From: Chthoniobacterales bacterium
GTDB taxonomy: Bacteria; Verrucomicrobiota; Verrucomicrobiia; Chthoniobacterales; DASVRZ01
Assembly: GCA_039930045.1 (NCBI GenBank)
Contig: JBDSQB010000002.1
Span: forward strand, 62,001-126,000
Direction of reading: 5' to 3'
Length of the DNA stretch: 64,000 nt
In this document: one piece after another, positions 38,996-47,522 of the stretch
Numbering within the stretch: the stretch's first letter is position 1
How the letters are laid out: every line of letters starts with the position of its first letter
Program-made: the position numbers and the translations under genes
The notes under the pieces: model-generated
The model's input: the letters and a program-made list of their open reading frames with translations, nothing else
What the model was told of the DNA's origin: nothing
The model's database searches: none

Positions 38996-41416
38996 TTAGG
39001 ATGGAAGTCCGATGGTTTCCTCGTCCACCGGGACTTCCAGGGTAAAGGTGGCTCCTTTGCCGACGCCGGCGCTGTGGACGGAGAGCGAGCCGCCCATCTC
39101 GCTGGCGGCGAGTGCAGCGCTGTGCAGGCCGAAACCGTGGCCGTCTTCCTTGGTGGTAAAGCCGTGCTCGAAGATGCGCTGGAGATTCTCCGGAGCGATG
39201 CCGATGCCGTTGTCGGCGACGATGATTTTTACCCGCGATTTGCCGCTCGCGACGATGCGGACTTTGATTGTTTTCTCCGGTCGCAACGCTTCGCTGACGG
39301 CGTATTTGGCGTTGCGGATGAGGTTGACCAGCACCTGCAGGACCTTGTGTTTGTCCACGCGAACGAGCGGCACATCGGCGAAATCGCGGACGACTTCGAT
39401 GTGGTGACGGTCGAAGGCGGCTCCATTCATGCCGAGCGCGTCCTCGACGAGTTCGCTCGCCGGCATGGATTCGAGGAGACCGGACACCTTGGCGTAGTTC
39501 TGCTGGACGGCGACGATGTCCTTGATGTGAGTGATGTTTTTTGCGAGCCGCTCGGCTTCGGCCAATGTCTCGGCCTGCTCGACGGTGAGGCGCTCGGAGA
39601 GGGTGTTGATGAATTTGGGCAACATCTTGCCGCGCGGATCGGTGGTGAGAAATTTCCCAAGGTTCTTGGAATTTTGCTCCAGGAGCTGCGCGACATTCGT
39701 AAGGTGGGCAATGCGCGATTTGCCCAGCCGCTCCGAGATGAGCATGGCGGAAACGTTGACGCTGTTGAGGACGTTGCCGACGTTGTGCAGCACGCCGGTG
39801 GCGACTTCGGCCATGCCAGCCTCGCGGGAGACAGTGATCAATTCCTTGTTCACACGCTCGAGTTCCTGCTCGGAAAGTTTCCGCTCGGTCACGTCCTGGG
39901 CGGTGCCGAAGACTTCCGCGACTTTGCCGTCGGCGTGGAGGAGAACCTCGCCGTTTTGCTGGAGAATGCGCACGGTGCCGTCCTGGCGAATGATGCGCTG
40001 CTCGAAGCTGAAGGGTTTCTTTTCTTTTAAGGCGCGCTTGAAGGTCTTGTCGGAAAACTCTCGATCGTCTGGATGAATGAGCTGGAGCGCCGTGTCGTAG
40101 CTCACTTTTTCGCCCGAGGTGGCGTAGCCGTGAATGCGGTAATTTTCCTCCGACCAATGCATGATGTTCGAGTGAATATCCCAGTCCCAACTGCCGACGC
40201 GGGCGATTTTCTGGGCGATGGCAAGCTGGTTTTCACTGTGACGCAACTCGGCCTCGGCGCGTTTGCGGTCGAGGATCTCGGCTTGCAGGGAATCGTTGGC
40301 CGCCGTGAGGTCATTGGCCTGTTTGCGAAGCGGACCAGAGATGCTTCGGGTGATGAACGTCACAAAACACAGTGCAGCGACGAGGGCGGCGGCGGCGACG
40401 AAGAGGCTGCGCGCGCGCCGGTGCTGATAGGCGTGAATGCGGATTTCGAGGAGCTTGTCGAGTTCGTTGTCGGTGATTCTCCAGAGATTGAAACTGGCGT
40501 CGCGGGCCAGAGTTCCGGCGGCGAGATAACTCGTGGTGGAGACCTGTTTTTTGCCGGAGCTGACGAGCAGCTCGATCATTTTGATGAAGTTCTCGTTGCA
40601 AGCGACGTATTGTTTCAGCGCGGCTGGGACGCGTGATTGAAGCGTGGGACTGATGCCGTAAAAATTGGCGTCCTCATTCAAGCCGGTCTGCACACTGCCC
40701 TGAATGCGCTCCAAGTCGGCCTCTTTCAACATGGTCGCGTAGATCGCGAGCTGCTGTTGCTCGGCATTGGAAATGGACGGCTGCCGCAGCACCGCCTCGC
40801 CGTGGGCGACGACGGCGGCCAGGCGATCCTGCGTTTCCGGCAGGGCCAGCAGCGTGGCGTCCATCAGGTAATAACTATCCAAGTCCGGGTCCAGGATCAG
40901 GTTCGAAAGATCGCCGGCATGGGTGATCATCACGCGAATATCGGCGATCAAATGCAGGTGCTGCGCCGCCGAGGCCGCCGGGTCGAGATCCTTCAGACTT
41001 TGCCTGAGCTTGGTCCATTCGGCGCGAACGATGGCCGCCTTGTAGTGCTCGCGCTTGCGTTTGGCGAGGCCTTCCGGGGTGAATTGCAGATCGGTGCCAA
41101 TGCGGGAATCGATCTCCTGCAATCGATCGAAAGCCGACTCGATTTCCGCCTCTTTCTGAGTCAATTCAGCGGCCACAGACTCGCCCCGAATCGATTGGGT
41201 AACGAGCTGGCGATGTTGCGGAATAAATTCGAGCAAATCTTCGAGCGGACGCTGGTATTCATTCCCCTTCTCCTCCTGCCGGGCAAACTCGATGTTCGCG
41301 TTGATGCCTGTGATGAAGAGATAGAGCATCACCGAATCGGGCATGACGAAGAAGATGCTGATGAGAGCCAGCTTCTGGGCCACTTTGAGATTTCTGAACC
41401 AGTTGATCATCGTCAT
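38996..41416 (-). CDS. Membrane sensor histidine kinase (periplasmic sensor, PAS, HK)
   Basis: An 806-residue kinase. The N-terminal helix ('KLALISIFFVMPDSVMLYLF', about 15-36) and a second helix near residues 338-358 ('LFVAAAALVAALCFVTF') bracket a helical periplasmic sensor of about 300 residues. A PAS domain follows ('IAQKIARVGSWDWDIHSNIM', PAC 'FEQRIIRQDGTVRIL'). The H-box is atypical: 'GMAEVATGVLHNVGNVLNSV'. The ATPase domain has 'NLIRNAKYAV', 'VADNGIGIAPENL' and 'DGHGFGLHSAALAASEMGG'. It has no receiver, whereas the downstream gene has two, so phosphotransfer between the pair is plausible. It is divergent from glf. Confidence 0.9.
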   Translation of the reverse strand: MTMINWFRNLKVAQKLALISIFFVMPDSVMLYLFITGINANIEFARQEEKGNEYQRPLEDLLEFIPQHRQLVTQSIRGESVAAELTQKEAEIESAFDRLQEIDSRIGTDLQFTPEGLAKRKREHYKAAIVRAEWTKLRQSLKDLDPAASAAQHLHLIADIRVMITHAGDLSNLILDPDLDSYYLMDATLLALPETQDRLAAVVAHGEAVLRQPSISNAEQQQLAIYATMLKEADLERIQGSVQTGLNEDANFYGISPTLQSRVPAALKQYVACNENFIKMIELLVSSGKKQVSTTSYLAAGTLARDASFNLWRITDNELDKLLEIRIHAYQHRRARSLFVAAAALVAALCFVTFITRSISGPLRKQANDLTAANDSLQAEILDRKRAEAELRHSENQLAIAQKIARVGSWDWDIHSNIMHWSEENYRIHGYATSGEKVSYDTALQLIHPDDREFSDKTFKRALKEKKPFSFEQRIIRQDGTVRILQQNGEVLLHADGKVAEVFGTAQDVTERKLSEQELERVNKELITVSREAGMAEVATGVLHNVGNVLNSVNVSAMLISERLGKSRIAHLTNVAQLLEQNSKNLGKFLTTDPRGKMLPKFINTLSERLTVEQAETLAEAERLAKNITHIKDIVAVQQNYAKVSGLLESMPASELVEDALGMNGAAFDRHHIEVVRDFADVPLVRVDKHKVLQVLVNLIRNAKYAVSEALRPEKTIKVRIVASGKSRVKIIVADNGIGIAPENLQRIFEHGFTTKEDGHGFGLHSAALAASEMGGSLSVHSAGVGKGATFTLEVPVDEETIGLPS

Positions 41417-41702
41417 TGAGTCGGTTTTGTGAACTGTCGTCCTGCGTTCACGAGGCTAAGTGCTGAATGGCGTGGAAAAGACACACCCGCCCCAAATGCA
41501 TGAAGCGTGCCAGTGGATGCGCCAGGTAGATTAAATTAGCCAAAGAACGCATTAAACGGCCATTAAACGTTCTCATCCGACTTGGACTCGATTGAAGCGC
41601 TTTGCCAAATCGCCCTTCTGGAGCGAATCAGGCGTCTTTCCACGTCAAGTCTGAGAGGATTAGACATTTGGCTTTGGGAGCAAGTGCGATATTGATCAAA
41701 CT
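41417..41702. promoter_or_regulatory. Divergent intergenic region with two 9-bp direct repeats
   Basis: This 286-bp gap separates the sensor kinase (-) from glf (+) and should hold both promoters. Two copies of CATTAAACG lie at 41550-41558 and 41561-41569, 11 bases apart (about one helical turn), a spacing typical of a dimeric regulator site. No convincing -35/-10 pair was found. Confidence 0.3.
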
Positions 41703-42815
41703 ATGAGTCGATTTTTAATTGTGGGAGCCGGATTTTCCGGGGCTGTTCTGGCGCGTGAACTGGCCGAAGCCGGACTGTATTCTCTCGTGATCGACTCGCG
41801 GAATCATATCGCCGGAAATTGCCACACCGAGCGCAGCGCCGAGACGGGCGTGATGATCCACCATTACGGGCCGCATATTTTCAATACGAGCAACGTCCAG
41901 GTCTGGGATTACGTGCGGAAATTCGGGGAATTCGTCCCCTACATCAACCGGGTAAAAGCCTCCATCGAGCGCGGCGTTTTCTCGATGCCGATCAATCTGC
42001 ACACGATCAATCAATTTTTCGGCAAACGCTTCGGACCGGCCGAGGCGCGCGCGTTTGTGCAAAATCTGGGCGACCAAACAATCCTCGAACCCGCTAACTT
42101 CGAAGAGCAGGCGCTGAAGTTTCTCGGCCACAACCTCTACGAGGCTTTTTTCTACGGCTACACCAAGAAACAATGGGGCTGCGAGCCGCGCGAACTCCCC
42201 GCCTCGATCCTGCAACGGCTGCCAGTGCGCTTTAATTACGACGACAATTATTACAACACGAAGTTCCAGGGCATTCCGCGCGACGGCTACACCGAGATCG
42301 TGCGGCGCATTCTGGACCACCCGAACATCGAAGTGAAACTCAGCACGTCCTACGACGCGTCGATGGCGGCGGAGTTTGAGCACGTTTTTTACACCGGCCC
42401 GATCGATGCGTTTTACAACTTCACCCACGGTCGCCTCACCTACCGCACCGTTTTCTGGAAGCACGAGAGCCACGAAGGCGACTTTCAGGGTAATGCCGTG
42501 ATCAATTACCCGAGTCAGGACGTTCCCCATACCCGCATCCACGAGCACAAACATTTCACCCCATGGGAAGAGCACGCAAAGACCGATGTTTTCACCGAAT
42601 TCAGCAAGGAAACCGCGCCCGAAGACGTCCCGTATTACCCAAAACGTCTCCCCGGCGACCTTGAAAAATTAGCCGCCTACCAAGCCCTCGCGAAAGAAGA
42701 ATCCACCGTCTCCTTTCTGGGCCGCCTGGCCACTTACCGCTACATGGACATGCACCACGTCATCGGCGAAGCCCTCGATTTCGCCACCGCGTGGCTCCAA
42801 GATCGCAGCCGGTAA
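41703..42815 (+). CDS. glf: UDP-galactopyranose mutase
   Basis: A 370-residue FAD enzyme that converts UDP-galactopyranose to UDP-galactofuranose, a precursor of surface polysaccharides. Motifs are the Rossmann loop 'FLIVGAGFSGAVLARELAEA', 'VMIHHYGPHIFNTSNVQVWD', 'MPINLHTINQFFG', 'YGYTKKQWGCEP', and 'YYNTKFQGIPRDGYTEI'; the near-terminal 'LGRLATYRYMDMHHVIGEAL' is also diagnostic. Galactofuranose is therefore a likely component of the polymer encoded downstream. An RfaH-like gene follows 47 bases later. Confidence 0.97.
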   Translation: MSRFLIVGAGFSGAVLARELAEAGLYSLVIDSRNHIAGNCHTERSAETGVMIHHYGPHIFNTSNVQVWDYVRKFGEFVPYINRVKASIERGVFSMPINLHTINQFFGKRFGPAEARAFVQNLGDQTILEPANFEEQALKFLGHNLYEAFFYGYTKKQWGCEPRELPASILQRLPVRFNYDDNYYNTKFQGIPRDGYTEIVRRILDHPNIEVKLSTSYDASMAAEFEHVFYTGPIDAFYNFTHGRLTYRTVFWKHESHEGDFQGNAVINYPSQDVPHTRIHEHKHFTPWEEHAKTDVFTEFSKETAPEDVPYYPKRLPGDLEKLAAYQALAKEESTVSFLGRLATYRYMDMHHVIGEALDFATAWLQDRSR

Positions 42816-42862
42816 ACCGCTATTTTTGCGTAGATGGCGGTCACGTCCTGAGTTATTCTCGG

Positions 42863-43399
42863 ATGTTCATGTCCTCCGCTGAGCAACTTCTCTGGTATTG
42901 CGTTTCCACTCGTCCCAAGCAGGAAAATAAAGTGGCCCGCCTGCTGCGCAAAGAGATGGAACTCGAGGTGTTTTCGCCCGTCCTGCGTTTTCGCCGACCC
43001 CGCCGGAATGTCCCCATCTGGGTCTCGGAAGCCCTCTTTCCGGGTTACGTTTTTGTCCGCTGCGTCTATGCCTGGCATCATCGCCAGATCCGAGCCACGT
43101 CTGGAGTGGCCGACATCATTCGGTTTGGCGATCTCATTCAACCTCTGCCAGACAGCTTGGTGGCGGAAATCCGCTCTCTAGTCACAGATCAGGAAACCAT
43201 CGAGATCCAGCAGGAACCCCAAGCCGGACAGGAAATCGTCATCGCCTCCGGCCCGTATGCAGGGATGCGTGCCTTGGTCACTCGTCTGATTCCGGCCCAA
43301 AAAAGAGTCGCCATCCTCTTCGAGATTCTCGGGCAAATGCGGGAGATCGAGATCGAAGCCGCGCGGCTTCTGCCGTCGAATCCACGGCTCATCGGCTGA
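42863..43399 (+). CDS. RfaH-like specialised NusG paralogue (transcription antiterminator)
   Basis: A 178-residue protein with an NGN domain ('LWYCVSTRPKQENKVARLL', 'VSEALFPGYVFVRCVYAWHH', 'ATSGVADIIRFGDLIQPLPD') and a C-terminal KOW-type domain ('QAGQEIVIASGPYAGMRALV'). 'LFPGYVFV' and 'SGVADIIRFG' resemble RfaH and other specialised NusG paralogues that bind RNA polymerase to read through long, poorly translated operons. It sits just behind glf at the head of a polysaccharide region. An ops-like element is found in the leader of the main operon at 47966. The ATG at 42863 was chosen (a second ATG is at 42869). It is unlikely to be the housekeeping NusG, whose usual neighbours are absent. Confidence 0.88.
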   Translation: MFMSSAEQLLWYCVSTRPKQENKVARLLRKEMELEVFSPVLRFRRPRRNVPIWVSEALFPGYVFVRCVYAWHHRQIRATSGVADIIRFGDLIQPLPDSLVAEIRSLVTDQETIEIQQEPQAGQEIVIASGPYAGMRALVTRLIPAQKRVAILFEILGQMREIEIEAARLLPSNPRLIG

Positions 43400-43415
43400 T
43401 CGAATCTGCGGGATT

Positions 43416-45122
43416 CTATTTGGTTTGCACCAAGGCTCCCAACTCGCGTGCAAAAGCCGCCTCTGCGGCTTCTCCTCCGACTTCGCGATCTGTGGTGATG
43501 ACAATTTCCATCACCTGCTGCCCCAGATCCCGCCGGGCTTCCCGCACCATCCGAATGCGGTCGTAGATATTCCAATCGCCCAAAGAGCTTCCGGCCACTT
43601 CGTTATTAGCCGCCAGTGGATTTTCGCGAGCTGAAACCTTATCCGCCTGCAGGCAGAAGAACGCATGGGCGTATTTTACGGACCGGCCTTGCGAATGGAT
43701 GAATCCAAAATGACGAAACGGTAGCTTCAGGCCAGGGGCAGCCTCGTAATATTTCACACCGCGATCCTCAGTCTGACGCCAGCCTGTGTTTGGAAAACAG
43801 ACATCGGGCCGATGGGCGCGCGCCCGCAAAACACTGGATTGCCCCGGCTCCCAGCGGAAGAAATACATGAGCCAGCCCTGATCCATATTGAGCTGCGGCT
43901 GCGCCGTTTCCGGAGCCGCCGACTGACCCACCCGCCACATCGCGCCGCCGCCCTTGTCGTAACGCAACGTGCTGCGTGTCATTTCATCGATCTTCACCTT
44001 GGCGTATCCGGGAGCTTTCTCCGGCCATTGCGCCGACCATTGGGCCGTGGTTAGCAAACCCTTTTCGTGGAGGCGATACCAGGCCTCGACGCCAATCTCC
44101 ACTGCCACCAGCCAGCACAAGGCCACAATCAAAATCTTCCGCAGGGAACCGTCACCAACTGCAGGAATACAACGCAGTCGAGTTCCATTGGACTCTGTGG
44201 AGGAAACACCTTGTCGCCTATCCCGGAAAACATTCGCCAACGCGAAAGTCCCGACCATCACAATCCCCAGCACCGCTAGGCCAGCCGCATCGTGGACATG
44301 ATCCACCGCTTCAATGCTTTTCGTGGCCGCTGTCCAAACCAGAAAACCGCCCCTCATCACATTGGCCACAAAAGCCAGCGCAACGACTGCCCCCAGCAGC
44401 CCAACCCGGCGCCGCCAGTTCATTCGATTCAATTCGCCAAAGAGCAGCCCCGCCATGATCGAGGTCTGCAACGAACGCACGCCACTACAAGCCTCATTCA
44501 CACCAACCAATCCGGTTCGCAGGCGAATGACACTCCCCTCCAGCTGCGCGGGAATGCCAATCAGATTCATCAATTCGGTATTGATGATCGCCACCGCATG
44601 CTGCAATCCCTGGATGATTGGAACCTCGATAGGGGTCACCCAAGGAACGGCGACCAGCACAAAGGCCACAGGAAACGCAAAATACCTCAGCCAGGGCCAG
44701 CCACCCGCCAGCCAGAGCAGGCTCAAACTCAAACCGAGGGCCAACAGAGCATGGACCCACTCCAAAGGCCGCCATTCCGGATTGGCCACTTCAAAAAGAC
44801 GGATGGGAACCCATGCCAGCAACAGTAAAATGGCGCCTGCACCCAGTAGAATTCGGACCGAAGTCCCTGGCAGATAGCCCCTGCCCGATTCCCGAATGGG
44901 ACGGTCTGGCCAGCGCAGCCAGAAAAGATAAACTGCAAAAGCCGGGACAAACCATCCATAGCTGTACTGCTCATTGACGGACCACTCCGCTCCCAGCATC
45001 CGGCACAACACGCCCCAAAGGACCACGGCAAACAATGTCACCAGCCAGAAATTTGACTGTTTCCAGGAAAGGACTGGCACATCGGAAGACTCCAAAAGCT
45101 CGGGGGAATGAGTCAGATCCAT
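43416..45122 (-). CDS. Exosortase fused to EpsI-like domain
   Basis: A roughly 568-residue protein. The N-terminal part is a multi-pass exosortase with about eight membrane segments and the catalytic triad of the family: Cys (about 212, 'VNEACSGVRSLQTSI'), Arg (about 257, 'ANVMRGGFLVW') and a His (about 275-277, 'DHVHDAAG'). Exosortases are thought to process PEP-CTERM-type sorting signals at the inner membrane, usually beside EPS loci. The C-terminal part (about 330-568, 'RPDVCFPNTGWRQTED') resembles EpsI/DUF3485. The ATG at 45122 is preferred; in-frame ATGs at 45143 and 45212 exist. No PEP-CTERM substrate is encoded in the window. Confidence 0.88.
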   Translation of the reverse strand: MDLTHSPELLESSDVPVLSWKQSNFWLVTLFAVVLWGVLCRMLGAEWSVNEQYSYGWFVPAFAVYLFWLRWPDRPIRESGRGYLPGTSVRILLGAGAILLLLAWVPIRLFEVANPEWRPLEWVHALLALGLSLSLLWLAGGWPWLRYFAFPVAFVLVAVPWVTPIEVPIIQGLQHAVAIINTELMNLIGIPAQLEGSVIRLRTGLVGVNEACSGVRSLQTSIMAGLLFGELNRMNWRRRVGLLGAVVALAFVANVMRGGFLVWTAATKSIEAVDHVHDAAGLAVLGIVMVGTFALANVFRDRRQGVSSTESNGTRLRCIPAVGDGSLRKILIVALCWLVAVEIGVEAWYRLHEKGLLTTAQWSAQWPEKAPGYAKVKIDEMTRSTLRYDKGGGAMWRVGQSAAPETAQPQLNMDQGWLMYFFRWEPGQSSVLRARAHRPDVCFPNTGWRQTEDRGVKYYEAAPGLKLPFRHFGFIHSQGRSVKYAHAFFCLQADKVSARENPLAANNEVAGSSLGDWNIYDRIRMVREARRDLGQQVMEIVITTDREVGGEAAEAAFARELGALVQTK

Positions 45123-45264
45123 GATTGGGGGATGGCTGAACATACCAAGAAACCAAGCCCCCACAAGAAAACTGGAGCGAACGGAACCATGGTGTGATCT
45201 GGCCTTGGGCATTAACAGATTCGTTTATTGAAAAAGGAACCAAAAGAGCTATTCTGCCAATGAG

Positions 45265-45294
45265 AACGGCCATCCACCGAGGTGAATGGCCGTT
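45265..45294. other. Inverted repeat upstream of exosortase
   Basis: AACGGCCAT and ATGGCCGTT form a 9-bp stem, extended by CACC/GGTG after one mismatch, in the gap (45123-45366) between the exosortase gene and the small gene 45367-45735. No U-tract follows in either direction. It could end the three-gene cassette transcript or act as an operator. Nothing else is recognised in this gap. Confidence 0.5.
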
Positions 45295-45366
45295 TCATAA
45301 TCGTGAGGTTTCCTTTGGCGTAGCAATCCGCCGGCAAGGAAATCCGGGTCTGGCAAGGCTGCAACC

Positions 45367-45735
45367 TTACGGGACCACGGGGTTTTCGGGCGAAGCCTGC
45401 GCTTTGCGGGTCAGCCCGGAACTCCGTTCGCTTTTGGTTTTATAACCAATCGCGCGGTAGAGGGCGGAATCTTCTCCATGCGCCGGAGAGCCTTTGATGG
45501 AATTCACCACGCGCTGGTAGAGCACGCTGGAAGTCGCATCAGAGGTTTTCCGGGTCGCCAGCGAAGCTTTCCGCTCCCGGTCGATATCGCTAATGCGAGT
45601 GCGAACGGTGTTGGATGGCAGGCTGGCGGCGAGGAACTGTTCCCGCGTCATCTCCGAAAAGATGGCGTCAGGAGCCAGTTGTTCCCAGGCACTGAGAAGT
45701 TTGTCGATGGAGACCGGTAGTTTTGATTTGGCCAT
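45367..45735 (-). CDS. Small hypothetical protein, third gene of XRE-ImmA/PIN cassette
   Basis: A 122-residue, basic, probably soluble protein ('SIDKLLSAWEQLAPDAIFSE', 'TREQFLAASLPSNTVRTRIS', 'DIDRERKASLATRKTSDATS'). A helical N-terminal half and a disordered, Ser/Pro-rich C-terminus are predicted by eye. I do not recognise the family. It starts only seven bases after the PIN-like gene, so it belongs to the same operon, and may be a cassette component such as a second antitoxin or accessory protein. That role is inference. Confidence 0.55.
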   Translation of the reverse strand: MAKSKLPVSIDKLLSAWEQLAPDAIFSEMTREQFLAASLPSNTVRTRISDIDRERKASLATRKTSDATSSVLYQRVVNSIKGSPAHGEDSALYRAIGYKTKSERSSGLTRKAQASPENPVVP

Positions 45736-45742
45736 GACTTAT

Positions 45743-46342
45743 TCATTGTTGGTTGCGTTGCGTCGTGCCCAGCTGCCTGCCGGGTTCCTTCGACCTGCGG
45801 AGGGCGATGGCGATTGGGCGTGAGACAGGTTCATCCCGATCTGGCACACGCCAGGAGGATGGAGGAGGCTCTGGGGAAAGGGATGCGGACAAATCGTTCA
45901 CGATGTCCGTCACGGACAAACCCGGCGGCTTGAACGTGGCTGCGGGTTTTGCGACGCTCTGTGGCAGCAGCGGAAAAAGAAGATCCATGGAGGATTCGCT
46001 GCCGGAGCAGACGCGCAGGCCGAGGCTTTGTGCGATTTGCACCACCAGCGGTTCTCCGGTCAGCACTACGCTCCCCGTCCGGTCGGCGAGGTAGAGAAGG
46101 AGGGATTCACGGTGCGTCAGGCGGCGCAGCGGCTGTTGAAAGATCAGGAAAAAGTCTTCTTCCTCTGGCGCGAGCTCCATCAAGTGCAATGGCACCTCTC
46201 TTTGCAAGCTGGCCAGATGCGGGCGGCGCAAAAACTGCCCGCGCGTCACCCATCCAACGACCTTTCGCGCCGCCCACGTCTGGGTCTGGCCCGACTCATG
46301 CAATCGGGAAAGCTGCCGGATGTCGTGAATGGCCAGGTTCAT
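45743..46342 (-). CDS. PIN-like domain protein (putative toxin)
   Basis: A 199-residue protein whose centre resembles the second half of a PIN nuclease domain: 'LTHRESLLLYLADRTGSVVL' followed by 'TGEPLVVQIAQSLGLRV' matches the acidic-helix / strand / helix pattern of 'DAxxLAxA...ALLTxDxxL'. The first acidic position of a classical PIN ('D-x-S') is not obvious, so nuclease activity is uncertain. The C-terminal third is Ser/Pro-rich. Its ATG overlaps the stop of the XRE-ImmA gene as ATGA, a typical arrangement for a toxin coupled to its antitoxin. Confidence 0.55.
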   Translation of the reverse strand: MNLAIHDIRQLSRLHESGQTQTWAARKVVGWVTRGQFLRRPHLASLQREVPLHLMELAPEEEDFFLIFQQPLRRLTHRESLLLYLADRTGSVVLTGEPLVVQIAQSLGLRVCSGSESSMDLLFPLLPQSVAKPAATFKPPGLSVTDIVNDLSASLSPEPPPSSWRVPDRDEPVSRPIAIALRRSKEPGRQLGTTQRNQQ

Positions 46343-47403
46343 GGATAGATCTCCCATTCACTGCTAAATTCTTCCTCAGATTTCCCGGCCAGCATGGCTG
46401 CTTTGTCCAGGCTGAGGCATTTCTCCGCCACCCCGCGCTGGAGGAGCAAATCAAACCGGCGCGGCGTTTCATCAAAGGGACATTCCCCTGGATCCTGTGT
46501 GCGATACCCTTGCGCGGACCACCTCGCCCAGATGCGAGTCAAAGTCGATTCTGCCAGCACTCCCAGGGTGCCAGCCCGGCTGAGTATGGCCGCGCAAGAG
46601 ATTCCATGGATGGACTTGAGATTTTTCAGTTCGGCCAAAGAAATATGCTGCCGACGGGAGCCGATCTCGGCCAGGAAAGTCTCTCTGGGCAGCAGCATCG
46701 CGCCGGCAAAGCGATGACACAGCTTTTCGCGGGCTTTTTCGTCAAACGCATCAGCCGCAAACTGCAGCACGATATGGCCCAGCTCGTGCAACGCACTGAA
46801 GCGCCGCCGATCCACCGTATAGCGGGAGTTCAAAGCCACCACATCGCGCGGGCCAGCCTTTCCAGAAAACCCGTCGAACCCGGAGGGGGCCTCCAGCAGA
46901 TGAACCAGAATATGTTTCGCCTCCAGCAGCCCGACCACCGAGGGAATGGGAGCCGTGCCCATCTTCCAGAGCTTTCGCAGTTGATCGGCTGCCGCCTCCA
47001 CGTCTTCTGCTTTCTCAACACGGTGTCCCGCCAGAGGATTGATGAACACATCCGTCAGCCCCACCAGCTCCTCCAATTCCGTGTATCGCTCGAAAAAATC
47101 GGAAGTGATTTCCCGGATCGACTCCTCCTCCTTGACCCCAAGGCTGGAGCGTTTGCGAAAATCCACCCGTCCGAGGCGGGAGGTGAGAGGACGGACAAAG
47201 AAATCTTCCGACAGCCCCAGTATCTCGCACAGCGCGATCACGATGGAAGGCGACGGATGCATCGCTCCTTTTTCATATTTGTTGAGGGCGGCGGCTGAAA
47301 CCTGCCCCCCCAACTTTTCGGCCAGATCTCGCAGAGACCACGCATGACGCTTGCGCGCCTGGAGCAGGCGAGTGCCGAAAAGAGTGGTGGCTGCGGGAAT
47401 CAT
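46339..47403 (-). CDS. XRE-family regulator fused to ImmA/IrrE metallopeptidase (DUF955)
   Basis: A 354-residue protein. Residues about 8-65 form a helix-turn-helix ('LLQARKRHAWSLRDLAEKLG', 'VSAAALNKYEKGAMHPSPSI') and residues about 180-260 the zinc peptidase, with the motif 'HELGHIV' in 'RFSALHELGHIVLQFAADAF' and 'CHRFAGAMLLPRETF'. Such fusions usually control a mobile element or act as the antitoxin of a coupled toxin gene; ImmA/IrrE enzymes cleave repressor proteins. It heads a minus-strand three-gene operon. The ATG at 47403 is chosen; a TTG 39 bases upstream overlaps the predicted -35 box. Confidence 0.88.
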   Translation of the reverse strand: MIPAATTLFGTRLLQARKRHAWSLRDLAEKLGGQVSAAALNKYEKGAMHPSPSIVIALCEILGLSEDFFVRPLTSRLGRVDFRKRSSLGVKEEESIREITSDFFERYTELEELVGLTDVFINPLAGHRVEKAEDVEAAADQLRKLWKMGTAPIPSVVGLLEAKHILVHLLEAPSGFDGFSGKAGPRDVVALNSRYTVDRRRFSALHELGHIVLQFAADAFDEKAREKLCHRFAGAMLLPRETFLAEIGSRRQHISLAELKNLKSIHGISCAAILSRAGTLGVLAESTLTRIWARWSAQGYRTQDPGECPFDETPRRFDLLLQRGVAEKCLSLDKAAMLAGKSEEEFSSEWEIYP

Positions 47404-47413
47404 GCTTGTTGAC

Positions 47414-47442
47414 AGGATGCAGGCATTCGTCTTTTTCGTCAA
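47414..47442 (-). promoter_or_regulatory. Candidate promoter of the XRE-ImmA/PIN cassette
   Basis: On the minus strand TTGACG (47437-47442) lies 17 bases from CATCCT (47414-47419). The -10 is weak. TTGAC and GTCAA arms (47409-47413 and 47438-47442 on the + strand) flank the promoter as an inverted repeat, which could be an autorepression site for the XRE protein. The start of transcription would fall within a few bases of the ATG, giving a nearly leaderless message. Confidence 0.4.
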
Positions 47443-47522
47443 TGCGTTATTTTGAAGTCACTCGCTTTTGTTGCCAGGGCGATAAATCTGCTATCTCCCT
47501 GTGGATCAACCGCTTAGAAAGA

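Noticed and set aside
38991-40190. Upstream extension of the hybrid kinase frame by 400 codons
   Set aside because: The extension runs through the coding region of the upstream kinase in another frame and is Arg/Ser/His-rich nonsense. The receiver-domain start at 38990 is clear.
45305-45400. Possible cyclic-di-GMP-I riboswitch
   Set aside because: Words such as GGTCTGGCAAGG and ACGGGGTT are faintly like the GEMM consensus, but the conserved core (GACGCAAAGCC...) is missing, part lies in a coding region, and no + strand gene follows closely.
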